Shown here piece by piece: positions 27,398 to 36,066 of a DNA stretch of 64,000 nucleotides. The stretch lies in assembly GCF_013177695.1 (NCBI RefSeq), contig NZ_WOEY01000166.1:62001-126000 (forward strand), in the 5' to 3' direction. Positions within the stretch are counted from its first letter, which is position 1, and each line of letters opens with the position of its first letter. A program made the position numbers and the translations under genes. Source of the stretch: Paraburkholderia solitsugae. Its GTDB lineage: Bacteria > Pseudomonadota > Gammaproteobacteria > Burkholderiales > Burkholderiaceae. The notes beneath the pieces are model-generated. The model did not search any database, was not told the origin of the DNA, and saw only the letters and a program-made list of their open reading frames with translations.

Positions 27398-30009
27398 GCC
27401 GCTTCAGCTCCCGCGACCGCTCGCTTGCCGGCGAGCTGCTGCAGGTCTTCGACGATCTGCTTCTGCGACATCATGCTCAGGTCGATGACTTCTCTTGCCT
27501 GGGCGACGTAATAGGCCAGTTGTTCGTCGCTGCGCGCGAGGGACTTGTCCAGCGCGGCTTCGATACGTTGCAGGTGCGCGACGAGCGTGGTGTTCGACTC
27601 GCCGAACAACTGGACGGCCGCGCCGAATGCTTCGCCCAGGCTCGCCACTTCGACGGCGCTGCCGGTGACCTGCGCGGCCACCGCGCCCAGCTTCCCGGTC
27701 TCAAGCTCGACCTTGTCGGTGAAACGGGTGCCGACACGATCCAGCAGATCCGCCGACGTGGCAACGAGCGCGTCGACGGCCGAGCGTTGCTCGGTGGAGG
27801 CATGGTTCACGGCATCGAGCAGGGTTTCCAGCGTGGCCAGCAGGCGGCTGCGTTCCTCCAGCATCGCGGTGTCGCGGACCATGCTGTCGGAGAGCTTCTG
27901 ACGCAGTTCGGCGACGACTTCCGCCGCGGCCTTTGGGGCTTCCGACGCGGCTTGCACGAGTTGGCCGATCTCGGCGATCGTACTGCTCGCGTGCGCCTGT
28001 GTCTGGGCTGAGATGTCGCGCGCGGTTTGCGCCAGCGTGTCGCAGATCTCCTGCTGCCGGCTCGCGGTACGCGCGCCTGCCTGCTCCCATTCCTTGCTCA
28101 ACGTCGTGGCCATGGAACCGAGCGTCTCGGTCCAGGCCGCCAGCCGCTGCTGGTCCCGTTCGGCCAGTTCCGCCTGCAGGTCCGCCGCAGCCTTGGGCGC
28201 TTCCGCCGCCGCCTGGACGAGCCGGTCGATTTCGGCGACGGTGCTGCTGGCGTGCGCCTGCGTCTGAGCCGAGATGTCGCGGGCAGTTTGTTCCAGCACG
28301 TCGCAGATCTCCTGCTGCCGGCTCGCGGTACGCGCGCCTGCCTGCTCCCATTCCTTGCTCAACGTCGTGGCCATGGAACCGAGCGTCTCGGTCCAGGCCG
28401 CCAGCCGTTGCTGGTCCCGCGCAGCCAGTTCCGCCTGCAGGTCCGCCGCAGCCTTGGGCGCTTCCGCCGCCGCCTGGACGAGCCGGTCGATCTCGGCGAC
28501 CGTGTTGCTCGCATGTGCCTGTGTCTGGGCCGAGATGTCGCGGGCGGTTTGCGCGAGCACGTCGCAGATTTCCTGCTGCCGGCTTGCGGTACGCGTACCC
28601 GCTTGCTCCCACTCCTGGCTCAACGTCGTGGCCATCGAGCCGAGCGTCTCGGTCCAGGTCGCCAGCCGTTGCTCATCTCGCGAGGCCAATTCCGTCTGCA
28701 AGTCCGTATGCGACTGCCCCACGGTGCGCAGCAGCGACGCCGAGTGCTGTTCGAAGGTCGCTGCTGCTGCTGCCAAGGCTTGCTGATTGTGGCCGGCCAG
28801 CTTCTCGCCGACCTGCTCTTGCCGTGACAGTGCCTCGTTCCATGCTGCCGACACGCTGCCCGCCGTTGCGTCCAGGCGCGCTGAGACGCCTTCCAGCAGA
28901 CCGGCCGAGCGTTGCTCGAAGGTCTCGGTGAATCGATCCAGCGACGTGCTCAAGTGCTGAGTGAGCGCCTCGCTCGATCGCTGGTGCCCTTCCAGTGCTT
29001 TGTTCCAGATGCCCGCGACGGTGGTGGTGGCCGCCTCGAATCCGCTCGAGAGTCCATCCAGTTGCCGTTGCACGGCGTGGGTGACGGTGTCGTGCAGCGA
29101 GGCCGTCTCGCGCGCGAGACCCGCCATCGTGGCCGCCATGACCGGCTGCAGCGCCGCGCTGGCGGCGCGGGTGCTTTCAGCGACGCTCTCCTTCAACGAT
29201 TGCTCCACGGATGAAGCGAGGCGCGTGTAGGCGGCCTCGGCCTTGCCGTGGAAGGCGTCCTGGCTGGCGATCTGCCGCTCGTTCAAGGCGAGGCTCTGTT
29301 GCTCGATGGTCGCCATCATCGTCTGCAGACGATCGACCAGGGTGGGCATCACCTCGGCCTGCCGCTGCAGGAGCTTGAAGCTTTCCTCGCGCTGATGGGT
29401 CTGCGAGTAGATGCGCAAGGTCGTCGCGATTTTCACGTCGAGCGTCTGCGCGGCATCGATCCGCTCGCGCCGGCACAACGCGGAAAGCAGCCCGAGCATC
29501 GCCGAGGTGGCCACGCCCGCAATCGACGTGCCGAACGCGAAGCCGAGCCCCTTGACCGGCGCGGCGAGCGAATCGCGGATAGCCTGCAGGTCCGTCGCGC
29601 TTTCCAGCGCCATGCCGGTGCCGCGCAGGGTCGCCACCATGCCGAGGAGCGTGCCGAGCATGCCCAGCAACACGAGCAGGCCGACCAGATACGGCGTCAG
29701 CGCTGGGCCCGGCAAGGCCACACGCTCACCCTCGACGCGCAGGCGCACCGCATTGCGCAGGCTGGGATGCAACGGGTCGAGCCAGGTGCCCAGGCTGGGC
29801 GGCGGCCCGGACAGACCCGCGACCGCACGCGCCAGCGTCGAAGTGGCCTGGCTGTAGCGTCGAAGTTCGAGCGCGCCCGCCACGTAGCTGACGCCGATCA
29901 ACATCGTGACCGCCAACGCCAGTGTGTTCGAGCCGACGTAGCCGGCACCGATCCAGCACACCGCGGCCAGACCTACCAGAAAAACAACGAGATTGAGATA
30001 TCTGGACAT
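27394..30009 (-). CDS. DUF802 protein: MotA/ExbB-like channel with giant coiled-coil tail
   Basis: An 871-residue protein. Residues 1-50 hold two membrane helices and about 100-190 two or three more, with VLLGMLGTLLGMVATL and GLGFAFGTSIAGVATSAML, which match the MotA/TolQ/ExbB proton-channel motifs. From about 200 to the end it is almost wholly helical coiled coil, including three 87-residue tandem repeats. Channel plus long cytoplasmic tail is the architecture of ZorA. The start MSRYLNLVVF at 30009 is chosen because it opens directly into helix 1; DUF3348 ends 10 nt upstream. Confidence 0.9.
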   Translation of the reverse strand: MSRYLNLVVFLVGLAAVCWIGAGYVGSNTLALAVTMLIGVSYVAGALELRRYSQATSTLARAVAGLSGPPPSLGTWLDPLHPSLRNAVRLRVEGERVALPGPALTPYLVGLLVLLGMLGTLLGMVATLRGTGMALESATDLQAIRDSLAAPVKGLGFAFGTSIAGVATSAMLGLLSALCRRERIDAAQTLDVKIATTLRIYSQTHQREESFKLLQRQAEVMPTLVDRLQTMMATIEQQSLALNERQIASQDAFHGKAEAAYTRLASSVEQSLKESVAESTRAASAALQPVMAATMAGLARETASLHDTVTHAVQRQLDGLSSGFEAATTTVAGIWNKALEGHQRSSEALTQHLSTSLDRFTETFEQRSAGLLEGVSARLDATAGSVSAAWNEALSRQEQVGEKLAGHNQQALAAAAATFEQHSASLLRTVGQSHTDLQTELASRDEQRLATWTETLGSMATTLSQEWEQAGTRTASRQQEICDVLAQTARDISAQTQAHASNTVAEIDRLVQAAAEAPKAAADLQAELAARDQQRLAAWTETLGSMATTLSKEWEQAGARTASRQQEICDVLEQTARDISAQTQAHASSTVAEIDRLVQAAAEAPKAAADLQAELAERDQQRLAAWTETLGSMATTLSKEWEQAGARTASRQQEICDTLAQTARDISAQTQAHASSTIAEIGQLVQAASEAPKAAAEVVAELRQKLSDSMVRDTAMLEERSRLLATLETLLDAVNHASTEQRSAVDALVATSADLLDRVGTRFTDKVELETGKLGAVAAQVTGSAVEVASLGEAFGAAVQLFGESNTTLVAHLQRIEAALDKSLARSDEQLAYYVAQAREVIDLSMMSQKQIVEDLQQLAGKRAVAGAEAA
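27940..28725 (-). repeat. Three 261-bp tandem repeats in the DUF802 gene
   Basis: A unit of 87 codons occurs three times in tandem (consensus pieces AAWTETLGSMATTLS, TASRQQEICDVL, ARDISAQTQAHASSTVAEI). At DNA level long stretches are identical at a 261-base spacing, for example near 28045-28145 and 28306-28406. In-frame recombination could lengthen or shorten the tail. Confidence 0.92.
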
Positions 30010-30019
30010 AGTGTCCCAG

Positions 30020-30775
30020 TTAGCGGGTACGAAGGGCCGCGAGCAACCCTTCGACCGGTTGTAAACGAACATCCAGTTCGGCAAGCAACACGCTCTGCAT
30101 ATCCTTGTGGAACGTGTTCAGCCATGCGCCGGGCGTGGCGGGTGTGACTGTTGCTGCGTCCCCCGAGGCTTCGGCGTCGGCCAGTGTCTGCTGCTCCGCC
30201 TGGCGCAAACGCTCGAAGTGCCCTGCGAGCAACCCGGGCACGGCGGCCAGAAGACTCCGCTCGCGCTCGCTGAGCGCTCGCTCCATGACGGCGTCCACCA
30301 CCGCGAGCCGGGCCATGGCGGGCGTTCTGGCGGCCAACATGGCCCGCAGGCGGCCGCGCAGGGTGCCGATGCCCGTCTCCATCGACTGCTGCATGGAGAG
30401 GTAGCGCTGACGAAACACCGCGTAATCGACCGGCGCATCCACGGGGGCGCCTTGGGGGAGCACTTGCGACGCGGGTCCGCGACGCCTCGCGGCAGCAAAC
30501 ACGCTATCGCCGACGATGGCATTCGCCAACGACGTGCGCACGCGGGCGCACTCGCTCTCCTCAGCTTCGCCGAAGGCTCGCGCGCCGGCGGCGACGGCAG
30601 GCGGATTGCCGTTCAACGCGGAGGACAACGCGATCGCGTCGGTCCAGCCGAGCCATTGGCTTAGCCGGTCCGACAGCGATTGGCCGGATTCGGGAACATC
30701 GACGTCCGTCAGGCGCGCAAGTAAACGGATGAGCGCCGGGCCACTGAAAGCTGTGCGCTGTGGGGCTTGCACCAT
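30020..30775 (-). CDS. DUF3348 protein, first gene of the motor-like operon
   Basis: A 251-residue soluble helical protein of the DUF3348 type, starting MVQAPQRTAFSGPALIRLLA. Mid-region VFRQRYLSMQQSMETGIGTL and C-terminal WLNTFHKDMQSVLLAELDVR suggest helical bundles. It lies 10 nt upstream of the DUF802 channel gene and opens the four-gene operon. Function unknown; a cytoplasmic assembly or control factor for the channel is a fair guess. Confidence 0.88.
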   Translation of the reverse strand: MVQAPQRTAFSGPALIRLLARLTDVDVPESGQSLSDRLSQWLGWTDAIALSSALNGNPPAVAAGARAFGEAEESECARVRTSLANAIVGDSVFAAARRRGPASQVLPQGAPVDAPVDYAVFRQRYLSMQQSMETGIGTLRGRLRAMLAARTPAMARLAVVDAVMERALSERERSLLAAVPGLLAGHFERLRQAEQQTLADAEASGDAATVTPATPGAWLNTFHKDMQSVLLAELDVRLQPVEGLLAALRTR

Positions 30776-31210
30776 ACCACCAGAGTCAAAAAAGTCAGCA
30801 GTTTACACGTCGGCGGGGGCGGGGATGCGGCCCCTTAATGACTGGAACGGCCGAAAGTGGATTTCAGTGTGCCCGATACGCCTTTCGCGATGCCGCGATT
30901 GGGGTCGCCATGCCGGTTTTTTCCCGGCTACCTGGGCGGTTTTAACGTCATCCATTGTTTGAGCGATCAAGGCGGTCGGGCGGTGCGATGTGCTGCACCG
31001 AGACCACACCGACGCGGCGCAGCCGGTCCCGAAAGCGGCTATGCGGCGTCTCCCACTTCGGCCATTTCATCTCGGTGTCATAGCTTCACGACTAGGATGC
31101 CCCATCACTTCCGCTGCGCCCTGGTTCGGCACGGCACTCGCGGCCCACATAGGACCGTGTGCCCGCCGTCCGCGTTGGTGACCTTCCACACCCATACAAA
31201 AACACCCGAC
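30776..31210. other. 435-base intergenic region
   Basis: Lies between the divergent DUF3348 operon and the acid phosphatase gene. Plus-strand reading frames continue upstream of the phosphatase but lack a start with ribosome site and read as random sequence. No clear promoter, repeat or RNA gene is visible. Confidence 0.5.
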
Positions 31211-32902
31211 ATGTCGAACAAGAAAATTGCCAAGGATTTGCTGACCGAGCAGGGCGCGACCATCGTCTCGCGCCGTGGGTTTTTGAAGTTTGCCGGCGCA
31301 TCCAGCCTCGCGACGGCCGCGGGCACGCTCGCATCGGCGGCGCGGGCCGCGAACAGCGCGCCCGACGGCACGCCAGAGCAGGTCCACCTGACCTGGGGCA
31401 ACGATCCGACGAGCGAGGTCACCGTGTCGTGGGCGTCGCCGGCGCAGGCGGTCAACCCACAAGTGCGAATCAGTAGTGCGGGCGAGGCGAGAGCGACAGT
31501 GCACGGTGTCCAAAGCACCTATACCGATGGCATCAACGGCGAGGTCGTGTTCACCTATCACGCGCGGCTGCGTGGCCTGAAGGCCGATACGAGTTACGCG
31601 TACGAGGTGAGTGCCGACAACGACAGCAATGCGGCTCAGCCATTTGCCGCGAGCTTCCGCACCGCGCCCCTCGGCCGTGCGCCATTCCGCTGGACGAGCT
31701 ACGGCGACCTCGCGACGCCCAATACTGGCTGGGCCCTGTCGTCGCCGCAGAGCCGTTTCGCGGTTCAGGCCGTCGAGCGATTTCAGCCATTGTTCCACTT
31801 GCTGAATGGCGACCTCTGCTACGCCAATCTGAACCCGACACACCAGCCGGACGTGTGGCGCGATTTCGGCAACAACTGCCAGACCTCGGCGTCGAACCGG
31901 CCATGGATGCCGTGTCCGGGCAATCACGAACTCGAATTCCACAACGGCGAACAAGGCCTCGCCTCGTATCTGTCGCGCTACACGCTGCCCGAGAATCACA
32001 CGCGCTTTCAGGGACGCTGGTACAGCTTCCGCGTGAGCTCGGTGCTTTTCATTTCGCTCGATGCGGATGACGTGGTCTATCAGGATGCGGCTGCGTTCGT
32101 GGCGGGCCCGAGTCCCCTGGTACCGGTGGCGAGCACCGGCAATCCGCCGATTCAGCCGGGCACCTCGCTCTATGTGCGCGGATATAGCGAGGGCGAGCAG
32201 ACCCGCTGGCTCGAGAAGACGTTGCGCCGGGCGGCGGAAGACCACGAAGTCGACTGGATCATTGTGCAGATGCATCAGGACGCGTTGAGTTCATCTAAAA
32301 CCGGCAACGGTTCCGACAAGGGCATCCGCGAAGCCTGGCTGCCGCTGTTCGACCGCTACGGCGTCGACCTGGTGCTGTGCGGGCACGACCATGATTACGA
32401 GCGCAGCTATCCCGTGCGTGGTTGCAATCACAACAAGGGCACCGATATCGCCACGGGGCAGGCGGTCGATACGTTGCAGCCGCGGCCGGTGATGTCGGCG
32501 GTGTCGTCGGGTGCGTCGACGTTCGACACCCGTCACGGTACCATTCACCTGATTCTCGGCGGCGGCGGGACCAGTGCGCCGCTCGACGTGTATGGGGTGG
32601 ATGCCGGTACCGGCTTGCCACAGGCGCGTATTTTCACGCGGCCTAATCGTCCGGTTGCAGGGACGACCGCGGGTACGTTTGTGCGTGCCAGCGCGGATGC
32701 CGTTGAAGATGCGGTCTGGTCCGCGCAACGGGATACCGGCACGGGCTACGGTATCGCGGTGTTCGATCATGATCCGGGACAGCCGGGTGGCGAAACCACG
32801 ATTACCATGAACTACTATCACGCGCCGGGGGCTGATCAGACCCCCACGCCGAACTATGAGTTGTTCGAAACAATTGAGTTAAAGAAGACGCGGCGGGGGT
32901 AA
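31211..32902 (+). CDS. Tat-exported purple acid phosphatase-like metallophosphoesterase
   Basis: A 563-residue exported enzyme. A twin-arginine signal (SRRGFLKFAGASS) is followed by a fibronectin-like N-terminal domain (about 55-150) and a calcineurin-type phosphoesterase domain with all purple-acid-phosphatase blocks: SYGDLATP, LLNGDLCYAN, CPGNHELEF, VQMHQDAL, and CGHDHDYERSYP. These supply the Fe/Zn-type dinuclear metal ligands, including the Tyr. It probably releases phosphate from organic esters in the periplasm. The ATG at 31211 directly precedes the Tat signal. Confidence 0.92.
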   Translation: MSNKKIAKDLLTEQGATIVSRRGFLKFAGASSLATAAGTLASAARAANSAPDGTPEQVHLTWGNDPTSEVTVSWASPAQAVNPQVRISSAGEARATVHGVQSTYTDGINGEVVFTYHARLRGLKADTSYAYEVSADNDSNAAQPFAASFRTAPLGRAPFRWTSYGDLATPNTGWALSSPQSRFAVQAVERFQPLFHLLNGDLCYANLNPTHQPDVWRDFGNNCQTSASNRPWMPCPGNHELEFHNGEQGLASYLSRYTLPENHTRFQGRWYSFRVSSVLFISLDADDVVYQDAAAFVAGPSPLVPVASTGNPPIQPGTSLYVRGYSEGEQTRWLEKTLRRAAEDHEVDWIIVQMHQDALSSSKTGNGSDKGIREAWLPLFDRYGVDLVLCGHDHDYERSYPVRGCNHNKGTDIATGQAVDTLQPRPVMSAVSSGASTFDTRHGTIHLILGGGGTSAPLDVYGVDAGTGLPQARIFTRPNRPVAGTTAGTFVRASADAVEDAVWSAQRDTGTGYGIAVFDHDPGQPGGETTITMNYYHAPGADQTPTPNYELFETIELKKTRRG

Positions 32903-32910
32903 TCTTCGCA

Positions 32911-33516
32911 CTATTTCACGCGTCGTGTCTTGAAGCCCGGCAGGGTCCGGGCGTCGGGGCTCCCTGCAAGGTGGACCGCCTGCTCGACGGCTCCCTTGAA
33001 CTGCGAATCGCTCGTCCATATAGGAATGCGCGTGCGAAAAAAATCCGCCCACTGAAATTCGGCGAAGGGTTCGGGCGTCTTCAGATAGCCCCCTGCGTCC
33101 CGCACGAACGCGGAAATGCTGCGGTACGGGTCGTTGGTGAGGGCGGAGACCTCATCGGGAATCGAGGAAATGGCGCGCAGGATGCCGCGTTCATCGTAGG
33201 GATGCACCCAGCGTTTTGCAATCACGGTGTCCCAGAACTTCTCGTCCGGCAACTGCGACAGGTCGTCCACAACCATGGCGAAGGCCTTTTTGATGCCGCC
33301 ATCCCACAGCGCACGCGCGAGGTGGTGGTGGTCGATGACGTAGTGCCTGTCGCGCTTGCCAATGACGGTTGGAATCGGCGCCCCTTTCAGGAAGGCTTTC
33401 AAAGACTTTGCGTCCATGGCCAACAGGCGTTTTCGTTTTGCATCGACTTCCAGCATGCCTACCGTTGCCTGCAGGGGGCGCAGTTGTTCAATGTCGATGC
33501 TCGTTATCGTTGCCAT
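32911..33516 (-). CDS. ParB-like nuclease-fold protein
   Basis: A 201-residue cytoplasmic protein of the ParB-like (ParBc_2) type. Features: IDIEQLRPLQATVGMLEV, then HYVIDHHHLARALWDGG, the His-rich box typical of this subgroup. It lacks the helix-turn-helix of true ParB and is not next to parA, so it is not a segregation protein. Its biochemical role is unproven. The ATG at 33516 has GGAGG about 9 nt upstream. It converges with the phosphatase gene. Confidence 0.82.
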   Translation of the reverse strand: MATITSIDIEQLRPLQATVGMLEVDAKRKRLLAMDAKSLKAFLKGAPIPTVIGKRDRHYVIDHHHLARALWDGGIKKAFAMVVDDLSQLPDEKFWDTVIAKRWVHPYDERGILRAISSIPDEVSALTNDPYRSISAFVRDAGGYLKTPEPFAEFQWADFFRTRIPIWTSDSQFKGAVEQAVHLAGSPDARTLPGFKTRRVK

Positions 33517-33763
33517 AGGTCGTGACCCTCCGTATCTGGACTGGAGCATTCTACTGCTGCGCTTGCATTCGTACGTCGCAGAGTTTTCAGAAGTCGATGT
33601 GATGCACTCACCGGCTGGACCCGGTCGTTGGGCGCCGCGTCCCCCATCGTTCACACTGGGTCGACGGCCCAGGCTGGACGCCCTCAGGCAGAAGCGGTAG
33701 GCTGTCAGTGCTGGTGACTCTGTTTGGCTATGCTGGTCTTAAACGACAACGTGGAGCCTGCAC

Positions 33764-34075
33764 ATGGACGTGAGCACGGAAACGCTGGTGGAACTGCTGC
33801 GGGAAGTGGAAGCCGACGACCCGATCGACTATGCGGACCTTCCCTTTGGAGAGCAGGAACTCAGGCGCCTTGTCATGAGTTCACTTGTCGAGCGTCATCA
33901 CCTGGTCGAAGCCGGCAACATGTCGGTCTCCGACATCCATGCGCTGTATTTGCTGAGCACCGCCAAGCTTGTTCTCGAGAACACGGTGCTTCACGCAAGG
34001 TTGCTTTTGCTCCAGGGGCAGCGGGTCGACGTACAGTCACTGTTAGCTTCTTTTACCCTCAAAGGCAAACCGTAG
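33764..34075 (+). CDS. Small conserved hypothetical protein
   Basis: A 103-residue acidic helical protein starting MDVSTETLVELLREVEADDP, without membrane segment. The C-terminal half is Leu-rich (ALYLLSTAKLVLENTVLHAR). No family recognised. Single gene, convergent with the GcvA-like regulator. Confidence 0.65.
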   Translation: MDVSTETLVELLREVEADDPIDYADLPFGEQELRRLVMSSLVERHHLVEAGNMSVSDIHALYLLSTAKLVLENTVLHARLLLLQGQRVDVQSLLASFTLKGKP

Positions 34076-34084
34076 TAGCAAGCA

Positions 34085-34975
34085 TCACTTCTTAAGTTCT
34101 GCAAACAACCAATCCTGGAAGCTACGCAGCTTCGGCAATTCAGCGCGAGATTTCAGCAGGTTGAGCGTATAGCCTCGCACAGGGAGTCCTTCGAAACCGA
34201 ACGGTGCGACCAGTCGGCCCGTTTCCAATTCGCGTTGTGCCAGAAGCAGGCTTTCAAGGCAGACACCCAACCCGTCGACCGCCGCGCTGATCGCCATGAA
34301 CGAGCGATCGAAGCGCGGACCGCGTCCGATGTCGAGCCGCGTTTTGCGATGCAAGCGCATCCAGTCACGCCAGTTCACGAGGCACCCCTCGCTATGAATC
34401 AGCGAATGGTGCTGCAAATCCGCGACGCTCTGCAGGGGATGCTCGCCCACCATGAGCGCGGGCGAGCACAGCGGCACGATCGTCTCGGGTGGCAATTCGA
34501 GCACCATCGTGCCGGCCGGTTGCAGCTTTCTTGGACCGTAGCGGATGTCGATATCCACCGCTTCCGAGATCAGATTGACCGCTTCTGACGACGCATTCAA
34601 GCGCACGTCGATATCCGGATGCGCCGCGCTGAAACGCGCGATGCGCGGCATCAGCCACTGAGTCGCAAAGCTGGGCGTGCAATGGATCGTGAGGATGTCG
34701 CTCTTGGCGGCGCGCCCGATCTCGCGGGTGGCGGAATCGATCCGCGCGAACGCCGCGGTGATTTCCTCAGCGTATTGCCGCCCAGAGTCCGTCAGGATCA
34801 CCGTGCGGTGCAGTCGATGGAACAGACGAATGCTCAATTGCTCTTCCAACAGCTTGATCTGATGGCTGATAGCCGAGGGCGTGACAAACAGTTCGTCTGC
34901 TGCGAGCGCAAACGACGAGAGCCGTGCGGCGGCTTCGAATGCCTGTATCGACTTGAAGGTGACGCGATTGTGCAT
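34085..34975 (-). CDS. GcvA-like LysR regulator of the transketolase/TRAP cluster
   Basis: A roughly 296-residue LysR regulator of the GcvA subgroup: IQAFEAAARLSSFALAADEL and VTPSAISHQIKLLEEQL form the winged helix, and the effector domain begins ILTIHCTPSFATQWLMPRI. The start MHNRVTFKSIQ is preferred because GcvA-type proteins begin close to the helix-turn-helix; ATGs at 35014 and 35002 would add 13 or 9 residues. It is divergent from the split transketolase genes and probably controls the whole catabolic cluster. Confidence 0.88.
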   Translation of the reverse strand: MHNRVTFKSIQAFEAAARLSSFALAADELFVTPSAISHQIKLLEEQLSIRLFHRLHRTVILTDSGRQYAEEITAAFARIDSATREIGRAAKSDILTIHCTPSFATQWLMPRIARFSAAHPDIDVRLNASSEAVNLISEAVDIDIRYGPRKLQPAGTMVLELPPETIVPLCSPALMVGEHPLQSVADLQHHSLIHSEGCLVNWRDWMRLHRKTRLDIGRGPRFDRSFMAISAAVDGLGVCLESLLLAQRELETGRLVAPFGFEGLPVRGYTLNLLKSRAELPKLRSFQDWLFAELKK

Positions 34976-35113
34976 GGCAGCATCAAGGTGAATTGAATTC
35001 ATCCATTGGGCCATCTTAATTCGTTTGAGCGCGTGTGAGTGCGAGATTACGCTTGAGTCACTGGGATCGGCATCACAGCGGTCCCTGCAAAGCGACCCAC
35101 GCGCAACGATGTT

Positions 35114-35210
35114 GCATGGGACCGGAGTAGCGAGCTTTGCATGGGATCGGAGTAGCGCGCTAAAGCGCGAACTCCGATCGACAGCTAAAGCGCGAACTCC
35201 GGATCGACAG
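35114..35210. repeat. Nested direct and inverted repeats before the catabolic cluster
   Basis: GCATGGGAYCGGAGTAGCG occurs at 35114 and 35139, and GCTAAAGCGCGAACTCC plus an ATCGACAG end occurs at 35159 and 35184. The second and third units together form an inverted repeat (35145-35153 with 35171-35179, plus inner GCGC arms). It resembles REP-like palindromes of Burkholderia intergenic regions and ends at the ribosome site of the gene at 35221, so it lies in that gene's leader. Confidence 0.8.
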
Positions 35211-35220
35211 GAGACAAACA

Positions 35221-36066
35221 GTGACCACCAGCGAAACCGCGCCGTACGCCAAACTCGCGGCGCACGCCTACCAGATCCGCCGCAACGCGCTACGCATGGG
35301 CGAAGTGCAGGGGCAGGGTTATATCGGCCAGGCGCTCGATATTGCCGATGTGCTTGCCGTCGCCTATTTCCGCGCCATGCGCTATCGCGCTGACGACCCC
35401 GAATGGGAAGGCCGCGACCGTTTTCTGCTATCGAACGGCCACTACGCGATCGCCCTGTACGCCGCGCTGATCGAGGCCCGCATCATCGCCGACGAAGAAC
35501 TGGAAACCTACGGCAGCGACGACAGCCGTCTGCCGATGTCCGGTATGGCGAGCTATACGCCAGGCATGGAGATGTCCGGCGGCTCGCTGGGCCAGGCGTT
35601 GACGATCGCGGTCGGCCGCTGCCTGGGTCTGAAGCGCAAAGGCTCGGACGCCCGCGTCTACACACTGTTTTCCGACGGCGAACTCGATGAGGGTGCGATC
35701 TGGGAAGGTCTGATGTCGGCTGCCCACTGGAAGCTCGACAACCTGATCGCGATGGTCGACGTCAACAACCAGCAGGCCGACGGCCCGTCGTCGAGCGTGA
35801 TGGCATTCGAGCCGCTGGTCGACAAGCTCCAGGCGTTCGGCTGGTTCGTGCAGCGCGTGGACGGCAACGATCTCGCCGCCGTCGTCGCCGCGTTCGATGC
35901 GGCGCACGCGCATCCTGAAGCGCAACCCCGGATCATCGTCTGCGATACGCGGATGGGGTGTGGCGTGCCGTTCCTCGAAGCGCGCGAGAAAAACCACTTT
36001 ATTCGAGTCGATGCGCACGAGTGGCAACTCGCGCTGCAGGCGCTGGAAGCCGGGAGAAACGTATGA
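35221..36066 (+). CDS. Transketolase, N-terminal (thiamine-binding) subunit
   Basis: A 281-residue protein equal to the N-terminal third of transketolase. It carries the thiamine-diphosphate/Mg2+ motif as FSDGELDEGAIWEGLM to VNNQQAD (GDG to N, with Ser-Asp-Gly replacing Gly-Asp-Gly), and GGSLGQALTIAVG. GTG start with AGGAG 7 nt upstream. Its stop overlaps the start of the C-terminal subunit (ATGA). Two-subunit transketolases occur in catabolic pathways such as those for apulose phosphate or sulfo-sugars. Substrate not known here. Confidence 0.9.
   Translation: MTTSETAPYAKLAAHAYQIRRNALRMGEVQGQGYIGQALDIADVLAVAYFRAMRYRADDPEWEGRDRFLLSNGHYAIALYAALIEARIIADEELETYGSDDSRLPMSGMASYTPGMEMSGGSLGQALTIAVGRCLGLKRKGSDARVYTLFSDGELDEGAIWEGLMSAAHWKLDNLIAMVDVNNQQADGPSSSVMAFEPLVDKLQAFGWFVQRVDGNDLAAVVAAFDAAHAHPEAQPRIIVCDTRMGCGVPFLEAREKNHFIRVDAHEWQLALQALEAGRNV

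Noticed and set aside
27940..28725. Regularly spaced repeats as a CRISPR array
   Set aside because: Units are 261 bp, contiguous, in frame and encode coiled coil; no spacers.
32911..33516. Chromosome- or plasmid-partitioning ParB
   Set aside because: No helix-turn-helix domain, no parA neighbour and no parS-like site seen; only the ParB-like nuclease fold is present.
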